From Diplolepis rosae (Eukaryota; Arthropoda; Insecta; Hymenoptera; Diplolepididae): a stretch of 64,000 bases of DNA. The position numbers and the translations under genes were made by a program. Under the pieces are notes generated by a model, which was not told the DNA's origin, made no database searches, and was given only the letters and a program-made list of their open reading frames with translations. This document shows, piece after piece, positions 21,871 through 32,142 of the stretch (within the stretch, counting starts at the first letter, position 1; every line of letters starts with the position of its first letter). Location of the stretch: the NCBI GenBank assembly GCA_030998225.1, contig JAPYXD010000714.1, forward strand, positions 4,092,001 to 4,156,000, in the 5' to 3' direction.

Positions 21871-22384
21871 TCAAATTTCATTAGGTGGTTTGCAGAATCA
21901 TGCAGAAACACTGTAAACAGAACATTTTTGTTTTTAAATTACATACACGAGTAATTTTTGGAAGTTTATCACACTTCTTAAGAAGTATAAAAAATCATTC
22001 CAGATTTTTCACAGATAGAATTATTTTAATTTATATAGATCAATAACCCAGAAAACCAGGATCAAAGTTTCGGACATAGATCTGACCAAACTTTGGGTTC
22101 GGTTAGATCAAATACTGATATTAATAGAAGCATAACAATAGATCAGAAGTAGTTAAAATATTTTTTAAATATGACATTCCATTTAAGTTAATTTATCTAT
22201 TTTATTCTACTTTAATTTTGGAAACTAATTCGAACTTAGGCTTTCTAGTGCAAATATCAAATAAATTTTAATGTATTACATTATTTCTCCAATGCAGAAA
22301 AACGGAATTTCTTAAAAATGGCATGAAATTTGGAATTTGATTTTATTGATGATTCCTTTGATATTATTAAAGTAATTTTTTTGC
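21871..22384. other. AT-rich intron DNA between Tigger pieces
   Basis: No motif is readable. If the Tigger was once continuous, this stretch holds its decayed middle part. Confidence 0.35.
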
Positions 22385-22510
22385 AGATTTCCACTATTGT
22401 CGGGCAACGCCCCATCTCATCCATCTGCAGAAGAATTGAATCTTATCGAATCGAGATTTTTCTTCGCCTACTTGCCCCCGAATGTGATAAGCTTTTATAT
22501 CCTGAAATAA
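22385..22510 (+). pseudogene. pogo/Tigger-type transposase, DDE-domain remnant
   Basis: PLLSGNAPSHPSAEELNLIE followed by LPPNVISFYILK corresponds to the conserved LLLDNAPSHP...LPPN block of Tigger transposases. The second catalytic Asp is replaced by Gly (SGNAPSHP). It has the same orientation as the N-terminal piece at 20575. Confidence 0.7.
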
Positions 22511-23393
22511 GCATGGAACTGTCTCAGTGACAGTACTCTATCAAAATATATAATATAAAAAATTATTCAGAGTGTCCCTATACAGAAATAGGGGACAGAT
22601 AAACATTAATCGGCAAATACTCTGGGATATTTGTATTTTATAAAATAAAATATATTGAGGATACAATATCTCTTCTACTATAATGAAAAAAATGAATGTA
22701 TTTCCCTTTAAATGTTTTTGGATCGCTGAAATCATACATAAGGTCAAAAATTTATAATTCTCAAAATTCAAAATGGCAAAGCCAATATAGGGGACGAAAA
22801 TTTCGAAAATTCTTATGAGTTATTCTTATAGTTCTAAAAACACATCTCGTCGAGGTTTTCTGGGTCTGCGAATTCGAATTTGACGTCAAAAATGTAGAAT
22901 CTTTTAAATTTAATTATGGTGGACGTAAAATATCGAAAACTTCCGAGAAGTATTTTTACTTCTTTAAAACACGTCTTCCGGAGATTTTTCACGTCATTAT
23001 ATTCGATTTCGAACAAAAAAATCTCAGAAGACATGTTTCAAAACAGTAAGAACACTTAAATATCAATAAATTAAAAAATCTATATTCAACGAAAGTATAT
23101 ATATTTAGGGCATGATTTTACACGGTTTTTGACCTAGATAAAGAGCTTGTGCACTAAAGTTTATTAACCCTAGCGTTAAAAAAAATGCAGCGTTCAATTG
23201 AAAAGTGCATTTTAATATATGCGCGTTGTCTAGAAAGAGAAAGAGTAGCGTTTATTGGAAAGCGATAGCAGGTCTCCGTTAATTTAATTATTTAATTATT
23301 ATAATTAATTTAATCTTAATTCATTTTTACTAACTCAATGTTAATAATATAAAATAAAGGCATGCATAACAAAACACCAATATATACATACTA
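22511..23393. other. AT-rich intron DNA
   Basis: Nothing recognisable is present beyond the TA target dinucleotide (23392-23393) of the next element. Confidence 0.45.
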
Positions 23394-24266
23394 GGTTGTT
23401 CAAAAAGTTTTGAGAGCGGAAATGAAAATACGTTTTTTTTTTTTGGTGAAATCACTTTTATTGCTCAGTATAATCTCCCATAAGATCAATACATTTGGTC
23501 CAACGGTCTTCCAACTTGTTTATCCCATCATGGAAGTGACTTTCTGCAAGGTCTGCAAAATACTCCTCTACGACGGCTATAACCTCTTCGTTTGATAAAA
23601 AATGCTTCCCACGAAGGAATTTCTTGAGGTGTGGGAACAGCCAGAAGTCAGAGGGAGCTAAATCAGGCGAATAAGGTGGATGCTGCAACAATTCGTACTT
23701 TAATTCGGTTATTTTAGTGATGGTTTTTTGAGCTGTGTGAGCGGGTGCATTGTCTTGATGAAAAAGGATTTTTTTCTTCTGCAAACCGGGTCTTTTTCAC
23801 GAATTTTTGCATCCAATTGATCCAAAAGGTTACAATAATATTCAGAATTTATTGTTTTGCCAGTTTGGAGATAATCCACCAACAAAATCCCTTTTGCATC
23901 CCAAAAAACTGATGCTAACACCTTCTTCGCCGATTTCTGGACACGAACTCGCTTCGGTGCCGAAGTGCCTGGTTCACACCACTCCTTAGCCTCTTGTTTT
24001 GATTCAGGATCATGATGGAAGACCCAAGTCTCATCCATAGTGATGAATCGACGCAAAAAATCCTTTTTATCCTTTCGAAAACGCTCCAAATGTTGCTCAG
24101 AACGTCAACACGTCAACTTCAAATGGCTTGTAAACAAACAATGAATTGACAGAGTGGAATGACACTTTGGGTATGTTCATATGAAAGATGAAATCTTAAA
24201 ATGGCGTAGAAATTTTGGTTCTTCTACTGTTCTATAGATGTCGCTTTCAAAACTTTTTGAACAACC
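23394..24266 (-). mobile_element. mariner with exact ends, internally deleted (873 bp)
   Basis: Terminal inverted repeats GGTTGTTCAAAAAGTTTTGA lie at both ends and are flanked by TA on each side (23392-23393 and 24267-24268). The minus-strand transposase keeps FITMDETWVFHHDPESK (first Asp), HQDNAPAHTA (second Asp) and YSPDLAPSDFWLFPHLKKFL (third Asp). A frameshift lies near 23770-23790 in a T-run. The N-terminal HTH half is missing, lost near 24095. A full-length mariner is about 1.3 kb. Confidence 0.92.
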
Positions 24267-24424
24267 TAGTATATCTATTTTTTTTGTTTGTTGAAATTTG
24301 TACAATCTGTCTCTTTGATTCTAATTTTATGATAAATTTATAAATTATCATATTTAGATCGAAATATCTTGGGGTACAGAACTAAAATTTTTATATCACC
24401 CTTTTTAGGTATAATTCATAATAT
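24267..24424. other. AT-rich spacer
   Basis: No feature is seen between the mariner end and the SINE pair. Confidence 0.4.
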
Positions 24425-24545
24425 AAAGAATTTGAAATCCTTCTGTGGAAAAAGAAATGCTTTCAACTGTGCCAGAATTCGAGCCCGGGTCTTTCGATTG
24501 CCGTCGACTGCTCTAACCAGCTAAGCTATGTAGGCGTCCAACATC
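24425..24545 (-). repeat. tRNA-derived SINE head (minus)
   Basis: On the minus strand TAGCTTAGCTGGTTAGAGC is an A-box/D-arm and CCCGGGCTCGAATTCTGG is a B-box/T-arm, followed by TTCTTTTTCCACAGAAGGAT. The anticodon arm is damaged (6-nt loop). It is the inverted partner of the copy at 24760-24870. Confidence 0.7.
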
Positions 24546-24579
24546 TCCGTTTCCATAGGAAGACCTCTTTATATCCAGT

Positions 24580-24710
24580 GGCGGATTAAGAAATCGTGTG
24601 TCTTCTTCTAAAGCGTGAAAAACAAAGGAAAGAAAGAGGGTCGACTGCCCCCCCCCCCCCATTCCTTTCTTTCGCATGCCTTAGAAAAAGACACACGATT
24701 TCTCAATCTG
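24580..24710. repeat. Poly-C-centred inverted repeat between two SINE copies
   Basis: GATTAAGAAATCGTGTGTCT at the left and its near complement at the right (about 24680-24705) flank a run of about 14 C at 24649-24660 or slightly beyond. Together with the SINE heads this makes a symmetric block from 24425 to 24870. Confidence 0.65.
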
Positions 24711-24714
24711 GCAC

Positions 24715-24875
24715 TGTTTATATCGCCTAATGGCATTGCCTTACGGCTATAATAAATTTACGCCTGTAGAGCTCAGTTGGCTAAAGCAGTCGACCGGTAA
24801 TCGAAAGACCCGGGCTCGAATCCCGGCACAGTCGAATACGTCTCTTTTTCCACAGAAAGATTTCAAATACAGGAG
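24715..24875 (+). repeat. tRNA-derived SINE (plus), tRNA-Thr-like head
   Basis: GAGCTCAGTTGGCTAAAGC resembles a D-arm with A-box. GTCGA-CCGGTAA-TCGAA resembles an anticodon arm with GGT in the anticodon position. CCGGG-CTCGAAT-CCCGG is a perfect T-arm with B-box. The acceptor stem does not close, and a non-tRNA tail with CCACAGAAAGATTT follows, so this is a SINE and not a tRNA gene. The CGCCTAATGGCATTGCC segment at about 24725 recurs near 9303. Confidence 0.7.
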
Positions 24876-25499
24876 ACAATACTCTTATGTAAGTACTTCA
24901 TTTCTGATAAAACGATCCCGCAATTTAATTTTTAATTCTGAAAACCTGAAAAATATAATTCTTTAATTAATACCAATAATATACGTGTAAAAAAGTAGAC
25001 TTGTTTTTTTATTGATTATGATGGCCGTGTGAATTTGCGGACAATAATATCCTTTAATTTATAGTATTTTTAGTAATTCGAAAACGTAGTTTAATTTATA
25101 ATACTGAAAAACACAAAAGCGTATATTATACGCGTTAATTGAAAAGTGTAAACTTTCGCCTTTATCAGTATTGTAAATTAAACCACGGTATCTAATTAAT
25201 ATAAATACATTACTATTAAAGAGTATTGTCTGTCATGAATTCACGCGGTCATTATAATTAATAATAAAACAAATATAGTTTTTTACGCGTATATTATTTG
25301 TGTTAATCAAGAAATGTTATTCTTCGCGTTTTCAGGATTAGTGATTGAATTGAAGGGTCGCTTTACTATAAATGAAATACTTTCAAGAGATCCATACGAT
25401 TCATACCAGAATTATATTGTATTAAAAATATTTTACCTTCAATGTTAAAAAAAATATGTATTTATTCCACGCCTTCAGGGCCAAATTAAGTGACTTTTC
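24876..25499. other. AT-rich intron DNA
   Basis: Contains short ACGCGTATATTA-type words in both orientations (about 25125-25145 and 25285-25310) but no gene. Confidence 0.4.
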
Positions 25500-25870
25500 T
25501 GGCAGATTCTCTAGAACATATCGTATGGGTCTTGCTGTCCTCGGACGCTCGGGCACATAGAAATCTCGAGTGCCTTGGACATTAAAAAAAGTTTCTTCGA
25601 ATGTATATACTCCTTGGTTGTTGGGACCTGATGAAACGAAAATTCCTTTTCAAATACCAAAATTGTGTCCGTTTTTAACTTTAGTTATCCTCAACTTTTT
25701 GTGTTCGTGCATATGTGTGGTGTGTTGTGCGTGCTTCATCAAAGGTTCATGCTCAAATTTATGTCGCAGTTGTTTCTTCCTTTGGAAATAATTATGATTT
25801 GTGTGCCTTTGAGGGCGTATATTCCGCGGTCGCATCTTTCATGAGATCGACAAGAGAGGATTGCTGAGTG
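25500..25870 (+). mobile_element. Penelope-type terminal repeat, solo copy
   Basis: Colinear with the leader of the coding Penelope element at 55580-56065. Shared blocks in order: TCGGACGCT, TCTCGAGTGCC/TCTCAAGTGCC plus GGACATTAAAA, GTGTGTGGT/GTGTGGTGTG...TGCGTGCTT, and CCGCGGTCGCAT. No coding sequence follows. Confidence 0.65.
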
Positions 25871-26082
25871 AAGACATTTCGAAATCGCAACCTTGGAGCG
25901 TCCTTGACCGCGCCTCCGCAAAAACTTCGCAGTCGACTTTGTGACACGATTTCGCCATTCCTGTTTTTTGAGACAAGAAAACGAAGAAGTGTCTTTAATT
26001 TTTGTCACGTTGGCTGGATTAGGATAAAAGCTTTTTGAAAAATATCCAAATCGTTCAAAATGGCAGACGTTTTAGCGAAATA
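25871..26082. other. Intron DNA without a recognised feature
   Basis: Moderate GC, with short frames that match nothing I know. Confidence 0.4.
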
Positions 26083-26672
26083 GTATATTACGTGCCTAGG
26101 CGCACAATGAGGGATATTGCGTGACGAGCGACAATGCTCGCAGGAGATCGAAGCCAAGGCGTAGTAGAGGCGTAGCCGAGACGTAGCTGAGGCAAAGCCG
26201 ATACAAAGCCGAGACGAAGCCAAGGCGCGATCAGTCCTGCGAGCATTGTCGCGAGTCTCGTTATTTCCCGAATTGTGTGCATTGGCACGTATTCTATTTT
26301 ATGTGACTTCGGTGCGTATACGAGTTTTTACGCGTACACTCGAATCTAATCTAGTATTGTAGTTGTTTGCGGCGCTAGTCATTACACTTGATATGTCACG
26401 ACTAATCCCGGCCATTTTGATTTTATCGATCTTGTGTAGTAGTAATGGATTTTAATAGACGCATGCGCAGTTCAAATGTACAAGGCTTTGCCAGTAAGGT
26501 GCTAACGCTGTACGAAGAAGAAGAAGAATAAGAAGATTGTGCTCCGTTACATGGCTATAGGCGCATGCGCAGTTCAGTTTTTACATTTCATTCCTCTGCA
26601 GCGCAATATACTACATTGCGCTACTGTTAACTGTAGCGAAAAAACGAGTTTTCGCGCTGGTGGCACATAAAA
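26083..26672. mobile_element. MITE-like dispersed element, copy 1, with minisatellite hairpin
   Basis: It shares most of its length with 36066-36586. Imperfect ends (TTACGTGCCTAGGCGC and the complement of GCGCTGGTGGCACATAA) suggest terminal inverted repeats. Inside, perfect 18-bp arms GCGACAATGCTCGCAGGA (26128-26145) and the complement (26235-26252) enclose seven 11-bp units of the GAAGCCAAGGC type (26150-26226). CGCATGCGCAGTTC occurs twice (about 26461 and 26568). There is no coding sequence; frames here come from the repeat. Confidence 0.75.
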
Positions 26673-27012
26673 AATGCTTTCCACCATTTCTTTCGAGCTG
26701 AAAAGGGCTGTAGAAATTAAATAAAAAAACTTTTTCAAAAAAGCTCGTGCCCTGACCTGGCGATATGTATGCTGAAAAATTAGAGAACAAGAAATCCCTG
26801 ATGTTCCAAATATTCAAGACGGGCTCTTGCCAAAACTTTTGAAAAACACGACTTTTGGGGAAACGCGTTTTAACATATATGATGAAATAAAACATGATTG
26901 GAGAAACTTACGATTTAATCGGCTAAGCCAGGGCACATTTCTAGTAACGTCTAGATTCAAAATATGTAAAAAAAAATCGATTTTTTTAAACTTCGAAGGT
27001 AGACGAACCCCT
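26673..27012. other. Intron DNA before the LTR
   Basis: No recognised feature. The last four bases, CCCT (27009-27012), are the left target duplication of the LTR. Confidence 0.45.
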
Positions 27013-28412
27013 TGTAACGAAGTGTACATCCCTATACACACGTCACAGCTTCCCCCGACAAGCCAAGCAGCGCGTGCAGCGGTCCCCCCACCACGTACGA
27101 ACGAGATATAGGGAAGGACCGCAGCACTGGAACGGCAGTTCGCCCGGGGCGGCGAGCCGGGTAACACCGGAGCGTCGCACTGGACGGACGGCAGGAGATG
27201 CCTCTTCTGATGGGTGCTCCCATAGAAGGGTATCTCCGTACCGACCGACCCCATACCTGGAGGAACTGGACCGAGCGTTGACGCATGGGCGCTTCCATGG
27301 TCAGCTCTCGGTGTGAGTGCGCACTCAGCGTCAGGTGCTACTGACTGAGTGCTGCTCAGGCTCCTCCAGGAAATGGCCACCCGGACGATGACCCGACAGA
27401 CGGCTAGTGGTCCCCCACGTCGAGTACCAATGGATTGGCGCTCCCATGATTGGTCCTCGGCGGAGCGTAGATCTCGGCGTCAGGTGCTCCTGACCGAGCT
27501 CTACCTGGGGCGGCCACTGGACGCCATCGACGACGACACGGCGGACGGGCCGGTGGTTCTCCACGTCGAGTGCTAATGGATTGGTCCTCGGCGAAGCGTA
27601 GAGTTCGGAGTCAGGTGCCCCTGACCGAGTTCTACCTGGGGCGGCCATTGGACGTCGTCCGCAACGAACCGACGAGCAGCCCGGTGCTTCCCCACGTCGA
27701 GTGCCAATAGATGGGCGCTCCCATAATTGGTCCTCGGCGTCAGGTGCCTCTGACCGAGTTCTACCTGCCCGAGGTGATCCAGACACACGTCCGAACCGAC
27801 CAGAACACTCCCGCAAACTTATGAACGCCGACGAACACTACCGAATGCTAACCGACTGCACTAGGAACACGACCGAAACGATCCGAACACTTCCGAACAC
27901 TGACGAACGCTAACCGACTGCACTACGAACACGACCGAACACTTACCGACCGCAATCCCGAGCACTACCGACACATTTCCGAACACATACCGCGCGTAAC
28001 CGATCCCTCCCAGGGCGTCTAGACCAAACCGTCACGACAGACAGACCAACCGACCTGACTTACCTTAAATCTCGGCCCTACGTTTACCGCCGTGGCCGAG
28101 GTCTAGAGGGCGAGGCGTTGCCCAGACACCGCTGGGAACGTCTCTCCCTAAGCCGGACAGCTGACCAAGACCACGAAAGACTTACGGACATACGACCCAG
28201 ACGAAAGGTCAACGCGCCCTGGACAAGAGGCCGGACTCGGCGATATATTATGTAGGCACGACGACCTAGCGCGGAAAATGAATGTTATGTACCGGGTTTT
28301 CAGAAGAACAACGTTGTGAACTGCGGCGACAAGATGATCGGTCCACTACGACCGAAGCGACCGCCTGGCCTGTGCCCACACTCACGCACACCATCAGCGC
28401 TCTTCACCCACG

Positions 28413-28455
<43 letters not shown>

Positions 28456-28697
28456 ACACATTCCACTTGTTCACGCACACTGACACCGGCACACTTAACC
28501 TTTATTATTTACACTCACACGAACACACAATTTTATCTGTAACCATTTATATTTTATTTTGTAATTGAATAAATCTTTGTTATTTTTCTAGTTTAAATTT
28601 CTGACGACTCGATTATTTCATCACCTACTCCCCCACTCCTACCGAACCCTGGCTGACTGAAGCGTCTGGCAGCAAGGGGGAGAGTAGGGATGTTACA
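27013..28697 (+). mobile_element. Probable solo LTR (1,685 bp) of an LTR retrotransposon
   Basis: The block starts TGTAAC and ends GTTACA and is flanked by CCCT on both sides (27009-27012 and 28698-28701), fitting a 4-bp target duplication. It is strikingly GC-rich. Inside are 4 to 5 diverged copies of a unit of about 135-150 bp (27270-27790, marker GGTCCTCGGCG), a shorter repeat of about 65 bp (27830-27990, marker AACCGACTGCACTA), a (CA)n tract (28413-28452) and AATAAA at 28568. No gag or pol adjoins it. The open frames here have no family match and follow the repeats. Confidence 0.55.
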
Positions 28698-28704
28698 CCC
28701 TTAA

Positions 28705-29013
28705 CCCTCCGTTACTAAACTTAAAAATTGTTACATGGTTACCAAACCCTAGAGGATTTCCCTCTGCGTGTTAGAACATCAAAATGTGGCAACACCGCAC
28801 TCAAGAACTCAAGCTATTTCCATTGCACGAAAGCCAAACTATGGAGGGATCCCCTCAGAATTCACGTCACGTTTGGTTCTGAAAAGTGATTATTGAATGA
28901 GTATTCTATTTGAACATTTATTATTGCTACAAAAAGCTTCAGGAATAATTCGTGGAAAGGTATTCAAACGGACCAGACTGTGTGAAGCGTGAAATATTTT
29001 TGGTAACTGAGGG
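28705..29013. mobile_element. TTAA-type MITE A (309 bp)
   Basis: Ends CCCTCCGTTACTAAA and the complement of TTTTGGTAACTGAGGG are inverted repeats (about 14 of 16 match). TTAA flanks each side (28701-28704 and 29014-29017). TTAA targets and CCC-starting ends fit the piggyBac superfamily. No coding sequence. Confidence 0.7.
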
Positions 29014-29017
29014 TTAA

Positions 29018-29269
29018 GGGGTTATATGCGTTGTGGTCCAAGAAAATTAGAACATTTTTGTGGTTTTTTCAGGCAATCTTCTACGGTTTATTCAAAATGA
29101 GCAAATCAGGTTTGAATAGTACATATTCTAATGAAAAAATGTAGTGGTCGGTTATGAAAATATGTAAAAAATTTGAAATTTTTAACATAAACTTTCGAAA
29201 GTATGTTCATTGAAAATAAGTCATAAAAATTGTTTCGAATTTTTGACTCACCGCAACGTATGTAACCCC
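29018..29269. mobile_element. TTAA-type MITE B (252 bp)
   Basis: Ends GGGGTTATATGCGTTGTGG and the complement of CCGCAACGTATGTAACCCC match at about 16 of 19 positions. TTAA flanks it at 29014-29017 and 29270-29273. The left TTAA is shared with MITE A. No coding sequence. Confidence 0.75.
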
Positions 29270-29331
29270 TTAAATAGATAAAAGCATAAGGCTACTTATG
29301 CATCTGTTTATCACAGATCTTCTTTAGATCG

Positions 29332-30544
29332 TATACACGGTGACCCATTTTAATCTATAATTCCCAATATCTTCTAAAATACTTTTATCTACGAAAAAAT
29401 TGTTCGGACAAAGGTTGACAAGGACCGAGGGGGACATTTGACTACCATCAATTTTGACCTTGAGGTCAACTTTCAAGTTCAAATGGTAGTAAGACCCTTT
29501 TCTTAAATGAGAACCCCTATTTTTTACTGCAGATTTAAAAAGAGCGGGAAATTTCACGTCAAAAATGACCTGTGGAAAAATGGTTTCTGTGACCTTGTAA
29601 AGGTAAAACATTAAGGTCAAATGTCTGAGAAACGACCAGATGCCCTTTTTCAGAATTGTCTTGGTTTTTCGGGGTAAACAAACGTTCAAGATGATTCACA
29701 AAAGTCGATGAAATGTTAAGGTGTACATCACCTTGACCACCATGATCCTCAGGTCAATTTTCAAGGTGACTTGAAGGTCAAGAAGATTTTTCTTAGATAC
29801 AACTCTGTGCCCGGATAAATTTTTTTGGAAGACTTCAGACTGTGAATTGTTATCACAACACCCCCCAAACACACCCAGACAGCAACAATCATTTCGGATA
29901 AGATGTAAAGACTTTGACTATGTAGTTGCAAAAGTGACAATCATTTATTAGTGTCTACATTTTGGAATTTTATTTAAGTTATTTTGCGGATCCCCAATAA
30001 TGTGATTGATGTTTATTGGTTGATTATCCATTATTGGTTATCGCTGATTATTATGTGCTACTGTTTGATTATTATTATTAACCATTTAACGTCTGTTGTT
30101 AACAATAATGAATGTTATTGTTCCTTATTTTCGTTAAATAATTATTAATGTTTATTGGCTTCATTTTCTACATTACCCACGGTAAGGCAGTTCTGTTATT
30201 TTATGCAACTGGACTGCCTTGTCGATCTCGGGTAATTATCCTATCGACTAGTAGTTATCATCGCAGTGATGTGATTTATATTCATCAATTGCCTGGTTGC
30301 ATGCCGGGTTGCCTTGCTGTAGGCGCAATTTTAAATTTCATTAAATTTTACGGCATGTATCATCTGATTTAAGAAAAGGGTCTTACCTCCATTTGACCTT
30401 CAAAATTGACCTCAAGGTCAAAATTGATGGTACAGTCAAATGCCCCCCTCTGACCTTGTCAACCTTTGTCCGAACCATTTTTTCGTAGTTAAAGTATTTT
30501 AGAAGATATTTGGGATTACAGTTTAAAATGGGTCACCATGTATA
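29332..30544. mobile_element. 1.2-kb inverted-repeat element rich in AGGTCA words
   Basis: Ends TATACACGGTGACCCATTTT and its near complement (30525-30544) begin inverted arms of about 175 bp (29332-29510 and 30367-30544). Each arm has TGACCT-NN-AGGTCA (29455-29468 and 30407-30420). More AGGTCA/TGACCT words lie at 29590-29790. A 121-codon minus-strand frame across the left arm has no recognisable product. It is likely a non-autonomous DNA transposon; the superfamily is unknown. Confidence 0.7.
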
Positions 30545-30589
30545 TTGGCTGCTACAGTAAAATTGTGCTACAGTAGTTTCAGTTGTAAA

Positions 30590-30860
30590 GAATTGTCCTC
30601 TGCGTGAGCCTTTGAGGAGGAGCGTTTTACAGTCGCATCCCCCGCGAATTTGTTAAAGAGATGTGCCCTGTTTTGAGGATTGTTTATGTGGCCTGGTTCT
30701 TGGACGCCTTGGACCTTGCCTTTTCAAAAGTTTTTTGCAATTATTTCTAGTTATTTATACAGTGAAGAATTGGAATCAAAATGATATAAAATTAGTTAGG
30801 ATTTAAAAGGGCCCTCATTTTTGGCCAAAACGTTTACCTTTAGTTTATTAAATTGAAAAT
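30590..30860 (+). mobile_element. Penelope-type terminal repeat fragment
   Basis: It aligns with 15985-16220 and with the minus strand of 9640-9784 plus 15242: GCCTTTGAGGAGG, GCGAATTTG, AAAAGTTTTTTGCA, AAATTAGTT, then a decayed hammerhead-like word (about 30802-30832, GGGCCCTCATTTTTGGCC-AAAAC). No coding sequence. Confidence 0.6.
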
Positions 30861-31036
30861 TAAAATTAAAAAAAATTAAAATTCTAGACATCAATACCAA
30901 TATTTCACGAAATTATCCGTGTAGCTGAATGAAATATCTGTTTCAAAAATTAATAAAAACCTATTTTTAACTGTATTATAATCCTACTACACTTGAATAG
31001 TCCTAGTTTATAGTACATAAATCAATTTTTTTTCAG

Positions 31037-31182
31037 CGGAAAAATTTCTTGAATCTGTTGAAGTAAATCAGAATTATCCTATACTTCTACTACATTTGGT
31101 TGACAAATCTGATGTTGATATGACAATTCGAATTGCAGGTTCAGTTGCCTTCAAAAATTACATCAAACGAAATTGGAAAGTG
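31037..31182 (+). CDS. CSE1L: CSE1L/CAS exportin-2, coding exon 2
   Basis: It follows a polypyrimidine tract and CAG at 31034-31036 and ends before GTAAGT at 31183. It encodes AEKFLESVEVNQNYPILLLH, then VDKSDVDMTIRIAGSVAFKN and YIKRNWKV, the importin-beta N-terminal (Ran-binding) region of CSE1L. Conservation is high up to the KNYIKRNW signature. Phase 1 entry and phase 0 exit join exons 1 and 3 exactly. The exon sits alone between introns of 27.0 and 9.6 kb. Confidence 0.95.
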
Positions 31183-31590
31183 GTAAGTCTTTCTAAAATA
31201 ATAGTTTTTGAAATCAAGATGATAAGGAAGAATTACACATTAATGAAAGTTAAACATTTTTCCTCATATAAGTACTTTCACTACAATCTATAATGTGAAT
31301 AATAGTTTTGAAGTGCATCTGATTTTGTGTTGAAAATTTTTCTTAACATTTTCATCAGTAAAGGTGGAATTCCCGTGTAGCGTACAATTCAGTGTTCCTG
31401 GTGTTTTAATAAATGAGTTGCATATATGGATATGGATGTCATTTAAAAAAAAGTAATTTCTGTTTCCTTGTTAAATGATGTTCAGAGATTTATGTGTCAT
31501 GAGCTGGCTATGTAAATTTTTATCTTGCCGTATTTAAAAACATCTGATCGCTGGTATTTTTCACATCCGTATTAAATTTTGAAATTGTTA
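31183..31590. other. Start of CSE1L intron 2
   Basis: AT-rich DNA; the last two bases, TA (31589-31590), are the left mariner target site. Confidence 0.5.
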
Positions 31591-32140
31591 TCAGAGGTAC
31601 AAATAAGTTTCCACCGTTCGATAAAAGTTGGCGTCACTAGTAAGTTTTGGTTGAAATTGACAGAAGTAAAACGCCACTGTCGTAAGGTTAGACATCTGTC
31701 AACAACATAACCTTGAAATATTGTTGAATTTTTATCAGCATAATATATTCTTTTGTGTGCGAAAATGTGGAGTTTTGAGCAGAATAAGCGTCATTTGCGG
31801 GGACTTTTGATTTGCTTCTTCAATTAGAAGAAATCTGCAGCTGAGGTGCATCGATTGCTTGTAGAAACATATGATGAGACTGCCTTAAGTGAGAGAAGTT
31901 GTCGTGAGTGGTTTCAAAAGTTTAAGAACAGTGAATTTGACATCGAAGACAAAGAACGTTGCAGAAGGCCGAAAGTATACGAAGACGCGGAATTGGAAGC
32001 ATTATTGGATAAAGATTCGTGCTAAACGCAAGAAGAACTTGCACGTACATTAGGAGTGATTCAACAAGCAATTTCACATGGTTTAATAATAAATGCCCAA
32101 TTTTTGATGAAAAGCGACGGGAACTTATTTGTACACCTGA
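31591..32140 (+). mobile_element. mariner deletion derivative (550 bp), N-terminal half only
   Basis: Ends TCAGAGGTACAAATAAGTTT and the complement of AACTTATTTGTACACCTGA are inverted and flanked by TA (31589-31590, 32141-32142). A frame from 31765 gives MWSFEQNKRHLRGLLICFFN-stop, then SAAEVHRLLVETYDETALSE, EWFQKFKNSEFDIEDKE and LEALLDKDSC-stop, the two HTH domains of a mauritiana/mellifera-type mariner. The catalytic domain is deleted down to the 3' end repeat. Confidence 0.88.
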
Positions 32141-32142
32141 TA

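Noticed and set aside
24760..24835. A tRNA-Thr gene
   Set aside because: D-, anticodon- and T-arm-like parts are present, but the acceptor stem does not close, the anticodon stem has a mismatch and a non-tRNA tail follows, as in a SINE.
27331..27816. 161-codon minus frame and several + frames in the GC-rich block
   Set aside because: They track diverged tandem repeats inside the probable LTR; frames are open on both strands because of GC content, and no domain is recognisable.
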